The notes below the pieces were generated by a model. That model was not told where the DNA came from. It worked only from the letters and a program-made list of their open reading frames with translations, and searched no databases. A program made the position numbers and the translations under genes. Positions 28,059 to 36,725 of a DNA stretch of 64,000 nt are shown here, piece by piece. Each line of letters starts with the position of its first letter. Position 1 is the first letter of the stretch. The DNA is from Gordonia rubripertincta. GTDB lineage: Bacteria > Actinomycetota > Actinomycetes > Mycobacteriales > Mycobacteriaceae. The DNA is taken from NCBI RefSeq assembly GCF_038024875.1, contig NZ_CP136136.1, forward strand, positions 4,216,001 through 4,280,000, written 5' to 3'.

Positions 28059-28106
28059 GCACTCCTCCTGCTCGCTCGGAGCAGACAGGGCGGCACTGTG
28101 TCGCCT

Positions 28107-28255
28107 GTTCTCTCGCATCCGGACTATAACCGTCGGCTCCGGAATCTCACCGAATCTGCTGTCCCCGTCTTCCGACAGGCGCTCGCGGGCTGGAAGGTGC
28201 ATATCCATAGCACCCTCATCACCGCCGGTGGGGAATCTCACCCCGCCCCGAGAAC
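28107..28255 (-). promoter_or_regulatory. FMN riboswitch (RFN element) upstream of ribE
   Basis: Read on the minus strand, the element shows the RFN core in order: GGGGTGAGATTCCCCACCGGCGGT (28219-28242), the segment AGCCCGCGAGCGC, the second GGTGAGATTCCGGAGCCGACGG block and TATAGTCCGGATG followed by GAGAGAAC. The closing P1 helix pairs GTTCTC (28250-28255) with GAGAAC (28107-28112). Downstream, a short hairpin (CTGCTC/GAGCAG) immediately precedes the ribE ribosome site, so control is probably translational. FMN binding should lower expression of ribE-ribBA-ribH. Confidence 0.93.
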
Positions 28256-28353
28256 TGGTGATATCGACGCTAGCACGATGCAAGAACGGAGTCGCATTGG
28301 AATTTCGCTGAGCGAAACAGTCGGCGAAGGGTGTGTCGCGCATCTCTCCCCGC

Positions 28354-29379
28354 TCAGTCCTGCGCCGATGCCTGCAGAGAGCGGTCGAGTGTGACCAAGA
28401 CGTCACTGCCGAGCGTCGCGACCTCGCGGGTCTCGAACCGTCTGGCGTCGCCCAGGGTGGTGACCCCCGGGATCTCGACGGAGCTGCGTCCGGCGCCCAG
28501 GACCATCGGCGCGACGTAGGCGTGGACCTCGTCCACGAGGCCCGCGGCGAAGAAGGCCCCGAGGATGTGCGGGCCACCCTCCACCAGGACCCAGAGCGCG
28601 TCGGGCAGAGCTGTGAGAACGTCGGCCGGGTCGTGGGAGTCGACGAGGACCAGCGGTCCGCCGGTGTCGCCGCGGAGGTTGCCGTCGGCCGGCAGGGCGC
28701 GGTGTCCGAGAACCACGCGGGCCGGTTGGTGCGGGTAGAGCCCGCCGTCGGTGGTTCGGGCGGTGAGGGTCGGGTTGTCGGCGAGGGCCGTGCCGGTGCC
28801 GATGACGATGGCGTCGAGGCGTGACCGTTGGGCGTGGGCGTGGTCGCGGGCGGCGGGGCCGGTGATCCACTGGCTGGTGCCGTCGGGGGCGGCGATGCGG
28901 CCGTCGATGCCGGCCGCGATCTTGGCGGTGACCATCGGCCGGCCGAGTCGTTGCCGGGTGAGCCACGGACGCAGTGGACCATTCGCCACGGTGTCGGCCG
29001 CGACTCCCCCGGTCACCCGGATCCCGGCGGCCCGCAGGGTGTCGGCGCCACCCGCGGCGACGGGGTTGGGATCGCTGACCGCGTAGTGGACCTCGGCGAT
29101 GCCGGCCTCGATGAGTGCCTGCGAACACGGACCCGTGCGTCCGGTGTGGTTGCAGGGTTCGAGCGTGACGATCGCGGTACCGCCCCGGGCGGCCTCACCC
29201 GCCGCCCGCAAGGCCATGACCTCCGCGTGCGGGCCACCCGGCGGTTGGGTCGCGCCGACACCGGCGACGCTACCGTCGGCGGCCAGGATCACCGCTCCGA
29301 CAGGCGGATTGGGTGAGCTGACACCCATGGCCGCAGACGACGCCTCGACGGCGCGGTCCATGGCGGCGGCGATGTCCAT
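28354..29379 (-). CDS. ribD: Riboflavin biosynthesis protein RibD (deaminase/reductase)
   Basis: Bifunctional enzyme that deaminates and then reduces the pyrimidine intermediate. The N-terminal cytidine-deaminase-like zinc domain has PHAEVMALRAAG and PCNHTGRTGPCSQ with the three zinc ligands. The C-terminal reductase domain has RPMVTAKIAAGIDGRIA and WVLVEGGPHILGAFF. ATG 29379 is eight bases after the rpe stop. About 95 bases separate its end from the riboswitch, so ribD is outside the riboswitch's direct control unless rpe-ribD transcripts read through. Confidence 0.95.
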   Translation of the reverse strand: MDIAAAMDRAVEASSAAMGVSSPNPPVGAVILAADGSVAGVGATQPPGGPHAEVMALRAAGEAARGGTAIVTLEPCNHTGRTGPCSQALIEAGIAEVHYAVSDPNPVAAGGADTLRAAGIRVTGGVAADTVANGPLRPWLTRQRLGRPMVTAKIAAGIDGRIAAPDGTSQWITGPAARDHAHAQRSRLDAIVIGTGTALADNPTLTARTTDGGLYPHQPARVVLGHRALPADGNLRGDTGGPLVLVDSHDPADVLTALPDALWVLVEGGPHILGAFFAAGLVDEVHAYVAPMVLGAGRSSVEIPGVTTLGDARRFETREVATLGSDVLVTLDRSLQASAQD

Positions 29380-29387
29380 GTGCGGGA

Positions 29388-30092
29388 TCAGATGTCGCGG
29401 TGGGCGCGTGCGGTCGCTGCCGACTCGCGCAGGGCGGCAACGGCCTGACCGGGGTCGGTGGCACCGTAGACGGCGGATCCGGCGACGAAACAGTCGATTC
29501 CGGCCTCGGCGGCCTCCTCGATGGTGTCGGCGTTGATGCCCCCGTCGATCTCGACGAGCAGTCTCAGGTCCTCGGCATCGATGAACTTCCGGATGGCACG
29601 GGCCTTCTCGAGAACCTCGGGGATGAACTTCTGCCCGCCGAAGCCGGGTTCGACGCTCATGATCAGCAGGGTGTCGAAGTCGCGGAGGATCTCCAGGTAC
29701 GGCTCGAGCGCGGTGCCCGGTTTGATCGACAGACCGGCCTTCGCGCCGGCGGCACGGATGTCGCGGGCGACCCCGATCGGATTCTCGGTGGCCTCCGCAT
29801 GGAAGGTGACGTTGTAGGCACCGGCCTCGGCGTACGGCGGCGCCCACCGCTCCGGGTTCTCGATCATCAGATGGCAGTCGAGCGGGATGTCGGTCGCCTT
29901 CAGCAGGCTCTCCACAATGGGCAGCCCGAGGGTCAGGTTCGGCACGAAGTGGTTGTCCATGACGTCCACGTGCAACCAATCGGCACGAGTCGCACCGGGC
30001 TTGGCCACTGCAGCCGCCTCGTCGGCGAGATGCGCGAAGTCCGCGGACAGGATGGACGGAGCGATCATCGGCGCGTTACCAGCGGTGCACAT
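29388..30092 (-). CDS. rpe: Ribulose-phosphate 3-epimerase
   Basis: Interconverts ribulose- and xylulose-5-phosphate in the pentose-phosphate pathway. The 234-residue barrel has APSILSADFAHL at the N-terminus, the metal-site motifs WLHVDVMDNHFVPNLTLG and DCHLMIENPE, SVEPGFGGQKFIPEV and EIDGGINADT. ATG 30092 leaves a short leader before the first strand; the open frame to 30257 is not conserved. In M. tuberculosis rsmB lies directly upstream of rpe, but here about 7 kb of accessory genes intervene. Confidence 0.95.
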   Translation of the reverse strand: MCTAGNAPMIAPSILSADFAHLADEAAAVAKPGATRADWLHVDVMDNHFVPNLTLGLPIVESLLKATDIPLDCHLMIENPERWAPPYAEAGAYNVTFHAEATENPIGVARDIRAAGAKAGLSIKPGTALEPYLEILRDFDTLLIMSVEPGFGGQKFIPEVLEKARAIRKFIDAEDLRLLVEIDGGINADTIEEAAEAGIDCFVAGSAVYGATDPGQAVAALRESAATARAHRDI

Positions 30093-30145
30093 GGTGGACA
30101 AGTGTAGGGCGCGGGGTGCGGTGCGGACGAAAGCGTTCGGGCGTC

Positions 30146-30934
30146 TCAGACTCCGTTGGCCGGCCACCCTGGGGACGGAGGCAGAGTCGGCCAGGGTTGC
30201 GGTCCCATCTCGACACCGACCGCAGGCAGATCCGGGTTTGGAGGAAGGGCGTCGCACGCCACGGTGTAAGCACGGTTTTCGGGTCCCATGCCGAGCCGGT
30301 CATAGAAGGTGACGTGCCAGTCTCCGAACACCGAATGCGAAGGAGCCCGCCTGTCACCTTCCTGTTTCGCCGGCGGACCTCCGTTCGCAGATCGAGTGAA
30401 CTCGATAATGACCGCATAGCCCCACGGTTTTCCTATTCTTCTCCACACCGAATCGCGGGATGGAGATCGTTGCTCAATAGACAAGCTCTCACTCCGGCAC
30501 AAGACCAAGCGACTCGTCGCGCCGCTGACGACGCGCCGTAGAGGTCGATAGAAAACGGTGCTGACAACCTTGCGATTGAAACTGTTACCCGTCACCAACT
30601 TCACTTGTTCGTCGATGCCTGTCGGAGACGCTTCCACGAACCCCGGGTACCCCCACTCAGTTGACTGTCCTTCGGAAGCGAGCTCAAAGGATTCGACGTA
30701 AGCACGAACGAACGTTCCTTCGGAGCTCATGAAGTCGAGACCGCCTGCAGGTACCCAGCGAAAGGTCATGTCCAGGTTCGGTGGCATGCCAGCCGCCACC
30801 GGAGGTTTCGTAGTATCAGATTCTTCGGAATCTGTGCGCGAATCCGCAACCTCGCTGCAGCCCGCAACTATGATCGCAAGCACCGCGACGAGAGAATACG
30901 GAAGACGTACCCTTCCCGAGACTCCCCCACCCAT
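30146..30934 (-). CDS. Putative lipoprotein downstream of the large WXG-domain protein
   Basis: A 262-residue secreted protein. The first 26 residues form a lipoprotein signal: basic start, hydrophobic core LVAVLAIIVAG and lipobox VAGC with the cysteine at residue 26. A Ser/Thr/Asp-rich linker follows, then a globular part with segments such as WGYPGFVEA and GDWHVTFYDRLGMGPENRAY and a Pro-rich C-terminus. ATG 30934 is chosen because AGAGG lies seven bases upstream and the start is five bases after the stop of the large gene. Base composition is lower in GC than the flanking genes. I recognise no enzyme family. The tight pairing suggests a partner or immunity-type role for the 837-residue protein, which is inference only. 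Confidence 0.72.
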   Translation of the reverse strand: MGGGVSGRVRLPYSLVAVLAIIVAGCSEVADSRTDSEESDTTKPPVAAGMPPNLDMTFRWVPAGGLDFMSSEGTFVRAYVESFELASEGQSTEWGYPGFVEASPTGIDEQVKLVTGNSFNRKVVSTVFYRPLRRVVSGATSRLVLCRSESLSIEQRSPSRDSVWRRIGKPWGYAVIIEFTRSANGGPPAKQEGDRRAPSHSVFGDWHVTFYDRLGMGPENRAYTVACDALPPNPDLPAVGVEMGPQPWPTLPPSPGWPANGV

Positions 30935-30938
30935 GCGA

Positions 30939-33452
30939 TTACCTCTTGTACGCATGTTCGAAGTTTTCGTTATGGCGGAGCCCGAAAGAATTGATATCGG
31001 AACCCAGCAAGCGCTGAGCATAGGAAGCAGCCTCCCTACTGTCGCTTACTTCAGGCATAGTTCTGCTGTTTTTCATCTGCTCAAAATCGATCTCACCATC
31101 CGCCGCAAAAAGCCTACGGAAATCTGGGTCATCAACTATCTCAGGATGTGATCTGAAGTAACCCTCCAGAATCTGTGAGTATTTGGCGTTGGGATCAATC
31201 TGCGGGGTGTACATCTCAGCGCGCAATTCTTGTAGCTCAGGATCTGCGATTATCGTGTCCGGGTCCGTAGGCAGCCCCGAGAAATGAAGTTGTGCCTGTG
31301 GGGCCACACCACCGAGCAAGACTCTCACAGCAGGGTCCAGACCCGGTACTGCCGAGAGCAAACCGTACGCACTCTCGAACATTGCACCCCTGGCAGCCGC
31401 ATCGCGCGCCGCCAAGTGACGCCCGTCAATCTTGGTTTCCTCGATGTGCGAATCCAGACCGCCGGCCATCGCACCTTCCAGACGACCGGTGATCTCGCCG
31501 AGCCCATAGTCGTGCGGGTTGCGGCCAAACTGTTCTTGCAGGACGTCGATCTGAAGTGCAGTCAATGAATTGACGATTCTCCCGGCTTCGGCGTCCGAGT
31601 TCAGAATCTGAAAAGTAGATTTCAGATCGGTTAGATCAACCTCAGACACCCCATGTGAGTCAAAGTGTTCAGGGTCTGCACCCCCCATCACAGCAGTGTG
31701 GGGACCCAGCGCCGAAGCCAGGGTACGGGCCAGTTCACCGTTCAATTCACCGAGGGCGCGCTTATCATCACCGATGTCGATGAATGCGTCCTTGTTCTCA
31801 CCAAAGAACTGGGTGAGCGCGGTAGCAGTCTGCCCTGCCCGTCGACTGTCCGCCAAGGCCTCCGCCGAGCTTCCCTCCGAAGCATATGCGGATTCTGTCA
31901 TCCAGCTGAACAGCTTGTTCACGCCGGAACTCTCTTTGCCCGCGCCGTCCGTCCAATCGAAAGTGAGCAAGTCCTTCAAGATGCCCGAGCCTTTGAAAGT
32001 GTGCTCATTGCCGTCGACATCGGACACGGTGGGCATAGAGCCATCTGCCGCAGCGCCAGTCCCAGCCATCACCGCATCATGCACCGCGATGTGATCGCTG
32101 CCGGCGATGTCGAGCATGCGAATCATCAGCTCTTCGGCATCCGCCTTCGATACGCCGCCATGATTGAAAAGTCCTGGGTTCGATACGAGATCATCACCCC
32201 CGACAGCCGCAATCTCACCGGCTCGGGCAATCAGGGCCCGGTCTACATCACTGCCGAGTTGAACTGACGTGGAACCCTGTTCGGTGTCGACTGAACGATG
32301 CTCCAGGATTTCCATCAAAATCTGCAACTGCTCGAAGGTTTTCAGATCGGTCACCGGTCGATCCCCGCCCGAATGAGGACCCGTGTCCGGAACACTCACG
32401 TGCCCCCTGCCGGCCGCGGGACTGGTCAACACCTCCCTAACCGGAGTAGACAGCTGATTTATCCCGCCTCCTACAAACCGAGGCCCCGGCGCCAATCCCA
32501 TCTGTTGCAGTGGTCCGGCAAGGAACGTCGGCTCGACCTGCTGGTCTGTTCGCAAACTCGGGTTACCGAGCAGGTAGATACCGTCGCCTAGCGCGTTCTT
32601 GAGCTGAAGACGTTCTGCGCCGGAGTATTCGTCTCCGAAACGCTTCAACGCGTCGAGAGAATAGGGCGCGGGCCCATCCGCATTCTGTCCCCAGATGGGG
32701 GTGTAGATGGCCTTCAGATAATCGAACTGCTCTTTCGGGATGACAGCATCGTCGCCCCTCGCCAGTGCCGCGCGCTGCTCGGGCGTCAGACTGGTCGCAC
32801 GGTAGAACCGCTCCTTCTGATCAGGCGTCGCGTTCCCCCTCATGATCGCCTGAGCATCGCGGCTTGCTTGTCCTGCGGAAAAGCTCGAGCTGAGCGGAGC
32901 GTTGATCTCGGCGTTGCCGAAGACCACATTCAGCGCGCGGGCACCGTTACGGTCGTCCTCCCCGATCTGGTCCGCCAGCGACTGCAACGACAGCGTCGCT
33001 GTCTTCGCCTCCTCGGCGCGCTTGGCCTGGTCGTTTCGGATCGACTGTTCGGCCGCGCTTCCGGCCTCCACACCGTCCAACTCCGACGCGTAGTCACGGG
33101 CGTCGCGCACGGTCCAGTCATCCGAGACGCTGAACTTGTCGAGTTCGAGGCCGAGTGCCTTCGTCAGAGCAGTGCTTCGGTTGGGGCTGATCGCGGCGGC
33201 CGTGTCGTGCAGCACCCTCGCGGCCGCTCTGAGTTCAATGCCGAGCTTGTTGATCTCGTCTCGGTCGGATGTCGTACGGTCTTCGCACGCGCGCCTGGAT
33301 TTGCCCGACCAACCGTCCACGTTCATGGGAGCATCGGCCATCGTCTTGGTCTGGGTTCGCAAGTTCTCGGCTGTTGTCTCCAGCGATTCCGCAGACTGGA
33401 GCAGGACCGTCACGTCCCAGCTGTTGACGGTCGACCGTGTCGGACGGCTCAT
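30939..33452 (-). CDS. Large WXG-domain protein, type VII secretion-associated (TPR-repeat-region-like)
   Basis: An 837-residue, mostly helical protein without signal peptide or membrane segments. The first 100 residues resemble a WXG100 helical hairpin: W12, then W48-S-G50 at the expected turn, flanked by amphipathic helices. A central region from about residue 400 to 600 (VSKADAEELMIRMLDIAGSDHIAVHDAV, then LLTFDWTDGAGKESSGVNKLFSWM) resembles large actinobacterial proteins often labelled TPR-repeat-region proteins, such as Rv2082. The C-terminal 150 residues are encoded by DNA of about 47-48% GC, against about 62% at the N-terminus. It overlaps the upstream 101-residue WXG gene by one base (TGATG). 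No catalytic motif is evident. A secreted substrate or effector scaffold is the best guess. Confidence 0.65.
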   Translation of the reverse strand: MSRPTRSTVNSWDVTVLLQSAESLETTAENLRTQTKTMADAPMNVDGWSGKSRRACEDRTTSDRDEINKLGIELRAAARVLHDTAAAISPNRSTALTKALGLELDKFSVSDDWTVRDARDYASELDGVEAGSAAEQSIRNDQAKRAEEAKTATLSLQSLADQIGEDDRNGARALNVVFGNAEINAPLSSSFSAGQASRDAQAIMRGNATPDQKERFYRATSLTPEQRAALARGDDAVIPKEQFDYLKAIYTPIWGQNADGPAPYSLDALKRFGDEYSGAERLQLKNALGDGIYLLGNPSLRTDQQVEPTFLAGPLQQMGLAPGPRFVGGGINQLSTPVREVLTSPAAGRGHVSVPDTGPHSGGDRPVTDLKTFEQLQILMEILEHRSVDTEQGSTSVQLGSDVDRALIARAGEIAAVGGDDLVSNPGLFNHGGVSKADAEELMIRMLDIAGSDHIAVHDAVMAGTGAAADGSMPTVSDVDGNEHTFKGSGILKDLLTFDWTDGAGKESSGVNKLFSWMTESAYASEGSSAEALADSRRAGQTATALTQFFGENKDAFIDIGDDKRALGELNGELARTLASALGPHTAVMGGADPEHFDSHGVSEVDLTDLKSTFQILNSDAEAGRIVNSLTALQIDVLQEQFGRNPHDYGLGEITGRLEGAMAGGLDSHIEETKIDGRHLAARDAAARGAMFESAYGLLSAVPGLDPAVRVLLGGVAPQAQLHFSGLPTDPDTIIADPELQELRAEMYTPQIDPNAKYSQILEGYFRSHPEIVDDPDFRRLFAADGEIDFEQMKNSRTMPEVSDSREAASYAQRLLGSDINSFGLRHNENFEHAYKR

Positions 33453-33757
33453 CAGAACACGGAAATGGCTCGAAGGCCGCTCGCCAACTCTTCGTCGGTG
33501 TCGGCGAACTCGGTCGCAACCTGGTAGCAGGTCTGCGACACCGCGTCCATGCGAGCAGCTGCGCGACCGAGAAGGGTTCGAACGACGTCGTCCTTGCCGG
33601 CGCAGGCGCCATTGAATGCCGAACCCGGCATCGCCGCAGCTGCGTCAGCGAATCCGGTACTGCCCGACCAGAGCGCCCGGGTGACATCAGAGCACTCGGC
33701 CAACGTCTTGCCGACGCCCTCGATCACACCCTTCTCGGCTTCCAGGCGATAAGTCAC
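33452..33757 (-). CDS. Small WXG100/EspC-like protein
   Basis: A 101-residue helical protein with the hallmarks of type VII secretion substrates: no signal peptide, a W30-S-G32 (WXG) turn between two helices, and a C-terminal helix with Y78-QVATEFADTDEELA. The spacing there is one off the classical YxxxD/E signal but resembles the EspC family. It is the first gene of a three-gene unit with the large WXG protein, and its stop overlaps that start. WXG proteins are usually exported as heterodimers, so the two products may fold together; this is inferred from position and size. GTG 33757 is the only suitable start. Confidence 0.65.
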   Translation of the reverse strand: MTYRLEAEKGVIEGVGKTLAECSDVTRALWSGSTGFADAAAAMPGSAFNGACAGKDDVVRTLLGRAAARMDAVSQTCYQVATEFADTDEELASGLRAISVF

Positions 33758-33839
33758 TGTGAGTCCCCCGTCCCCGGTGCCAGCGTGCTGACACCACTCC
33801 CCTCGGACAACTTAGTACGAGACAACGAGATGCGGGGAT

Positions 33840-34433
33840 TCACCTTCCACACGTCATCGCCCACACGTCCGGGCCATCGTCGGGCAGAGACACCTTCCCG
33901 GTCACCTCGAACCCGAGTCGTTCATAGAACGAGACGTTCGCCGGGGATGAGGTCTCCAGGTATGCAGGACACCCCTCTGTCCGCGCCCCCTCGAGCCCCG
34001 GCTCGAGCACAGCTCTGCCGAGTCCGCGGCCCTGAGCATGCGGCGCGACCCCGACCGTGGCCAGGTGCCAGACAGGTTCGGCCGGCCGAAGACCAGCCGT
34101 TGCCTCGTCCGCCCGCGCGGCGATGTCCGCTCTGTCTCCGTACAGTTCGACGACTCGGGGTGCGATGTTGCCGAACGCCTCATCGAGACCTGTCGAGGAC
34201 GGAGTGATCCACACCGCCACGGCGGCAAGGTCGTCCGAGACCCAGACGCGGCCGCACCGCATGCCGATTTCGGCGAGAAACAATCGCTGCAACGACCTCA
34301 CCCGGTGGCCATGGTCGCGCGAATCCACCGTGTGCCTGGTGAACGGATAGTCGGCGAAGGCCTGGCCGAGAGTATCTGCGGCAGCGTCGACGTCAGCCGG
34401 AGTCGCCGGCCGAATCACAGGGCGGATCGTCAC
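33840..34433 (-). CDS. GNAT family N-acetyltransferase
   Basis: A 197-residue acetyltransferase. The acetyl-CoA-binding segment is WHLATVGVAPHAQGRGLGRAVL, followed by PAYLETSSPANVSFYERLGFEVTGKVSLP, both diagnostic of the fold. The N-terminus RPVIRPATPADVDAAADTLGQAFADYP is typical. GTG 34433 is taken as start, with GTG 34418 a possible alternative; the longer frame to 34892 is antisense to the next gene. The substrate is unknown. It lies between the WXG module and the HNH protein in the accessory block. Confidence 0.82.
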   Translation of the reverse strand: MTIRPVIRPATPADVDAAADTLGQAFADYPFTRHTVDSRDHGHRVRSLQRLFLAEIGMRCGRVWVSDDLAAVAVWITPSSTGLDEAFGNIAPRVVELYGDRADIAARADEATAGLRPAEPVWHLATVGVAPHAQGRGLGRAVLEPGLEGARTEGCPAYLETSSPANVSFYERLGFEVTGKVSLPDDGPDVWAMTCGR

Positions 34434-34464
34434 GCCGTTGGACGTTACCCGGCGCCGGCACCGC

Positions 34465-35802
34465 TCAGGCGACCGCGAGCAGCTGCAGCAGCTTCGTCTC
34501 GACGACGCTGCGGTCAGGACTTTGGTGCCCGACCGCCGGTGGTGCGGTGCTCCGATGACGGGCACCGGTCGGGGTGATGACGTCGATGACCCGGGTGTCA
34601 CCGGCCATGCGAACCGAATATCCCCAGCCGTCGGCCTCTTTGGCCCGATTGTGGATGACGCAGATGCCGTCGGCGTTGGCCTCGCTGGTCGGGCCATCGT
34701 GGCGGTGTGGTTTCGCGTGGTCGATCTCCGCGATGGGCGCACCGCAGTACGGAGTTCGGCAGCGTTGGTCTCGGAGTCGGACGAAGTGCGCGAGCGCGGC
34801 CGGAAAGGTTCGCGATTTCGACTCCATCGACACCAGTGCGCCATCCGACGGACGTGCATAGATACGACGCATCGTCGAGGCGGTCTCACCATCGGTCGAC
34901 ACCGACGCGGCGACGAGTTCCCGTGCCACTGCTGCCGGAATCGGTCCGTACCCCCTCACTTCGGCCGCCGAATCGTTGAGCCCGAGCAGGCACTCGTCGG
35001 ACAAGACCATGTCTACCGACACCGGAACCGGTTCCGCTGCGGATCGACCGGTGACTCGTTCGACCAGCGTGTCGGCCATGATCTGAGCATGCGTGCGATC
35101 GTCGGCACCGAGGACAGAGTCGGCGTGCTTCTTGAGCGAGGCGTACACGGAGATTCCCTGTGTCATCGGCAACAACGCCGAGAGTTGGGTCATCAGATCC
35201 GGCGCCGGCCGCACACTGACATGGCGATCTTTCTCGGCCTTGGCCTTTCGCGCGACCACTGCCGCCGGCTCGAGTTCGTAGGCGTGACTCTTCGCCCGCG
35301 CTTCGATCTCGCGATCGGACACAGCGACCAGGGCCTCGCGGTCGGAACACACCCGCCGGTCGATCTCCTCCCGCGATTCTCGGGTCAGATGAGCGGTCTC
35401 GCGAACGAGGATGGTCGCCCGCCATTCGGTCAGCACGCCGTCCCTGAGCGCAGACATCGTATGCGGCATCTCGTGTGCCAGAGCACGAGCGAACCCGAGG
35501 TACTGACTCCCCTTCTTCGGTGAGACCTTCCGTGCCAGCCCGACTTCGGCGGCGAGTCCCCGGCCCCGCCGCTGCGGCGGGACATTTCGCGCGGCCTCAT
35601 CTGCTGCACGCAACTGATCGAGGTTTGCAGTCTCTCGAACCTGAGCCGCAGTCGAAGCGGACTTGATCTCCTCGAGCAGCGTCAGCCGCTGCACCGACTC
35701 GGCCTCGTCGACGCCTGCAGGCATCCCGGCGAGGAGGCCCCGGAGGGCACGTAGACCGTCCGTCGACAGACCCGATGTTCCGCGCGAGGGTGATTCGTAC
35801 AT
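34465..35802 (-). CDS. DUF222 / HNH endonuclease-domain protein (13E12-like)
   Basis: A 445-residue protein of the DUF222-HNH type, common in several copies in actinobacterial genomes and often found near mobile or variable regions. The N-terminal two thirds are helical (DUF222). The C-terminal HNH domain has CRTPYCGAPIAEIDHAKPHRHDGPTSEANADGICVIHNRAK, with the paired cysteines, the DH motif and the final H-N-K residues. ATG 35802 matches the family N-terminus. It is divergent from the ArsR operon across 111 bases. It may be a nuclease, but cellular function in this family is mostly unproven. Confidence 0.85.
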   Translation of the reverse strand: MYESPSRGTSGLSTDGLRALRGLLAGMPAGVDEAESVQRLTLLEEIKSASTAAQVRETANLDQLRAADEAARNVPPQRRGRGLAAEVGLARKVSPKKGSQYLGFARALAHEMPHTMSALRDGVLTEWRATILVRETAHLTRESREEIDRRVCSDREALVAVSDREIEARAKSHAYELEPAAVVARKAKAEKDRHVSVRPAPDLMTQLSALLPMTQGISVYASLKKHADSVLGADDRTHAQIMADTLVERVTGRSAAEPVPVSVDMVLSDECLLGLNDSAAEVRGYGPIPAAVARELVAASVSTDGETASTMRRIYARPSDGALVSMESKSRTFPAALAHFVRLRDQRCRTPYCGAPIAEIDHAKPHRHDGPTSEANADGICVIHNRAKEADGWGYSVRMAGDTRVIDVITPTGARHRSTAPPAVGHQSPDRSVVETKLLQLLAVA

Positions 35803-35866
35803 ACATTCGATACTACGCCGATATCGCCGGCTCGGCCGGAGTTTTCCACAACCCGAAGAAGATCCT

Positions 35867-35890
35867 TCACTTAACCATTGAGTTAAGTGA
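35867..35890. promoter_or_regulatory. Palindromic operator upstream of the ArsR-family gene
   Basis: Perfect nine-base inverted arms TCACTTAAC (35867-35875) and GTTAAGTGA (35882-35890) are separated by six bases (CATTGA). The site lies 24 bases before the ArsR start and 65 bases before the divergent HNH start. Its position, symmetry and AT-rich arms fit autoregulation by the ArsR-type repressor. Confidence 0.82.
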
Positions 35891-35913
35891 CGAGCCGTGC
35901 GACACTTAGCCAC

Positions 35914-36249
35914 ATGGCAAACCGTACGGCGACTCTCGACGAGATCTTCGGCGCCTTGTCGGACCCGACTCGACGGGCCGTCGTCGAACGTCTCGGGCGC
36001 GGGTCTGCGAGCGTCGGCGAACTCGCCGACCCCTTCCCCATGTCCCTCCCGTCCTTCATGAAGCACCTGAAGGTTCTCGAGGAGAGCGGACTGGTCATGA
36101 CCAAGAAGACCGGGCGAATCCGAATGTGCACGCTCGACCGTCGACGCCTGCGACGTCTGCAGACCTGGCTCGAACATCAGCGCGTCGTCTGGACCGAACG
36201 CACCGACCGACTCGAAGCCTTCGTCACCGAATCCGAGGAGACACCGTGA
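35914..36249 (+). CDS. ArsR family transcriptional regulator
   Basis: A 111-residue winged-helix repressor. The sequence TATLDEIFGALSDPTRRAVVERLGRG is the family N-terminus, SLPSFMKHLKVLEESGLV is the recognition helix region, and the wing is TKKTGRIRMCTLD. The metal-binding ELCVCDL motif of metal-sensing ArsR proteins is absent, so it is probably of the SRPBCC-associated class. ATG 35914 is chosen over 35887 because the earlier start would lie inside the operator. Its stop overlaps the next gene (GTGA), so the three genes are co-translated. Confidence 0.9.
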   Translation: MANRTATLDEIFGALSDPTRRAVVERLGRGSASVGELADPFPMSLPSFMKHLKVLEESGLVMTKKTGRIRMCTLDRRRLRRLQTWLEHQRVVWTERTDRLEAFVTESEETP

Positions 36250-36725
36250 TCGACCCCGAACTCGACCTGACCCTGCACCGCATCATCCGCGCTCCGCGCC
36301 AACGGATCTGGGATGCCTGGACGCGACCCGAACAGTTCGCGAAGTGGTGGACGCCGTCCCCGACCGTCACCCGGGTCGAGCGGCTCGAACCGCGTCCCGG
36401 TGGGGCACTGGTCACGCAGATGAGCGACGACGGCGAGGCCTTCGTGCCGCACATGGATGCCGTCTTCCTCGTCGCCGAGCCCAGCGAACGGCTCGTGTTC
36501 ACCAACGCCATCGACAGCTCTTGGCGTCCGGCCGTACCCGCGCCCGTCCCCATGACCGCGGAGATCACGCTCACCGAGCATGCTGACGGGACCGAGTACA
36601 ACGTGGTTGTGCGCCATGGCAATCCGTCCGACCGCAACCGGCACAACAACCTCGGCTTCTACGACGGCTGGGGTTCGGTCACCACCGCGCTCGCCGAACT
36701 GGTGGAGAACGGAGCCGGGAAATGA
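36246..36725 (+). CDS. SRPBCC (AHSA1-type) domain protein
   Basis: A 159-residue START-like fold protein with the recognisable pattern LHRIIRAPRQRIWDAWTRPEQFAKWW near the N-terminus and LGFYDGWGSVTTALAELV at the C-terminus. The fold forms a hydrophobic pocket that binds small ligands. GTG 36246 overlaps the ArsR stop, and its TGA overlaps the start of the next gene. ArsR plus AHSA1 pairs are common and usually co-regulated; the ligand is unknown. Confidence 0.88.
   Translation: MIDPELDLTLHRIIRAPRQRIWDAWTRPEQFAKWWTPSPTVTRVERLEPRPGGALVTQMSDDGEAFVPHMDAVFLVAEPSERLVFTNAIDSSWRPAVPAPVPMTAEITLTEHADGTEYNVVVRHGNPSDRNRHNNLGFYDGWGSVTTALAELVENGAGK

Noticed and set aside
34465..35802. The DUF222/HNH gene as part of a mobile element or intron
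   Set aside because: No terminal repeats, integrase or intron structure were seen. The family is widespread in actinobacteria as stand-alone genes.
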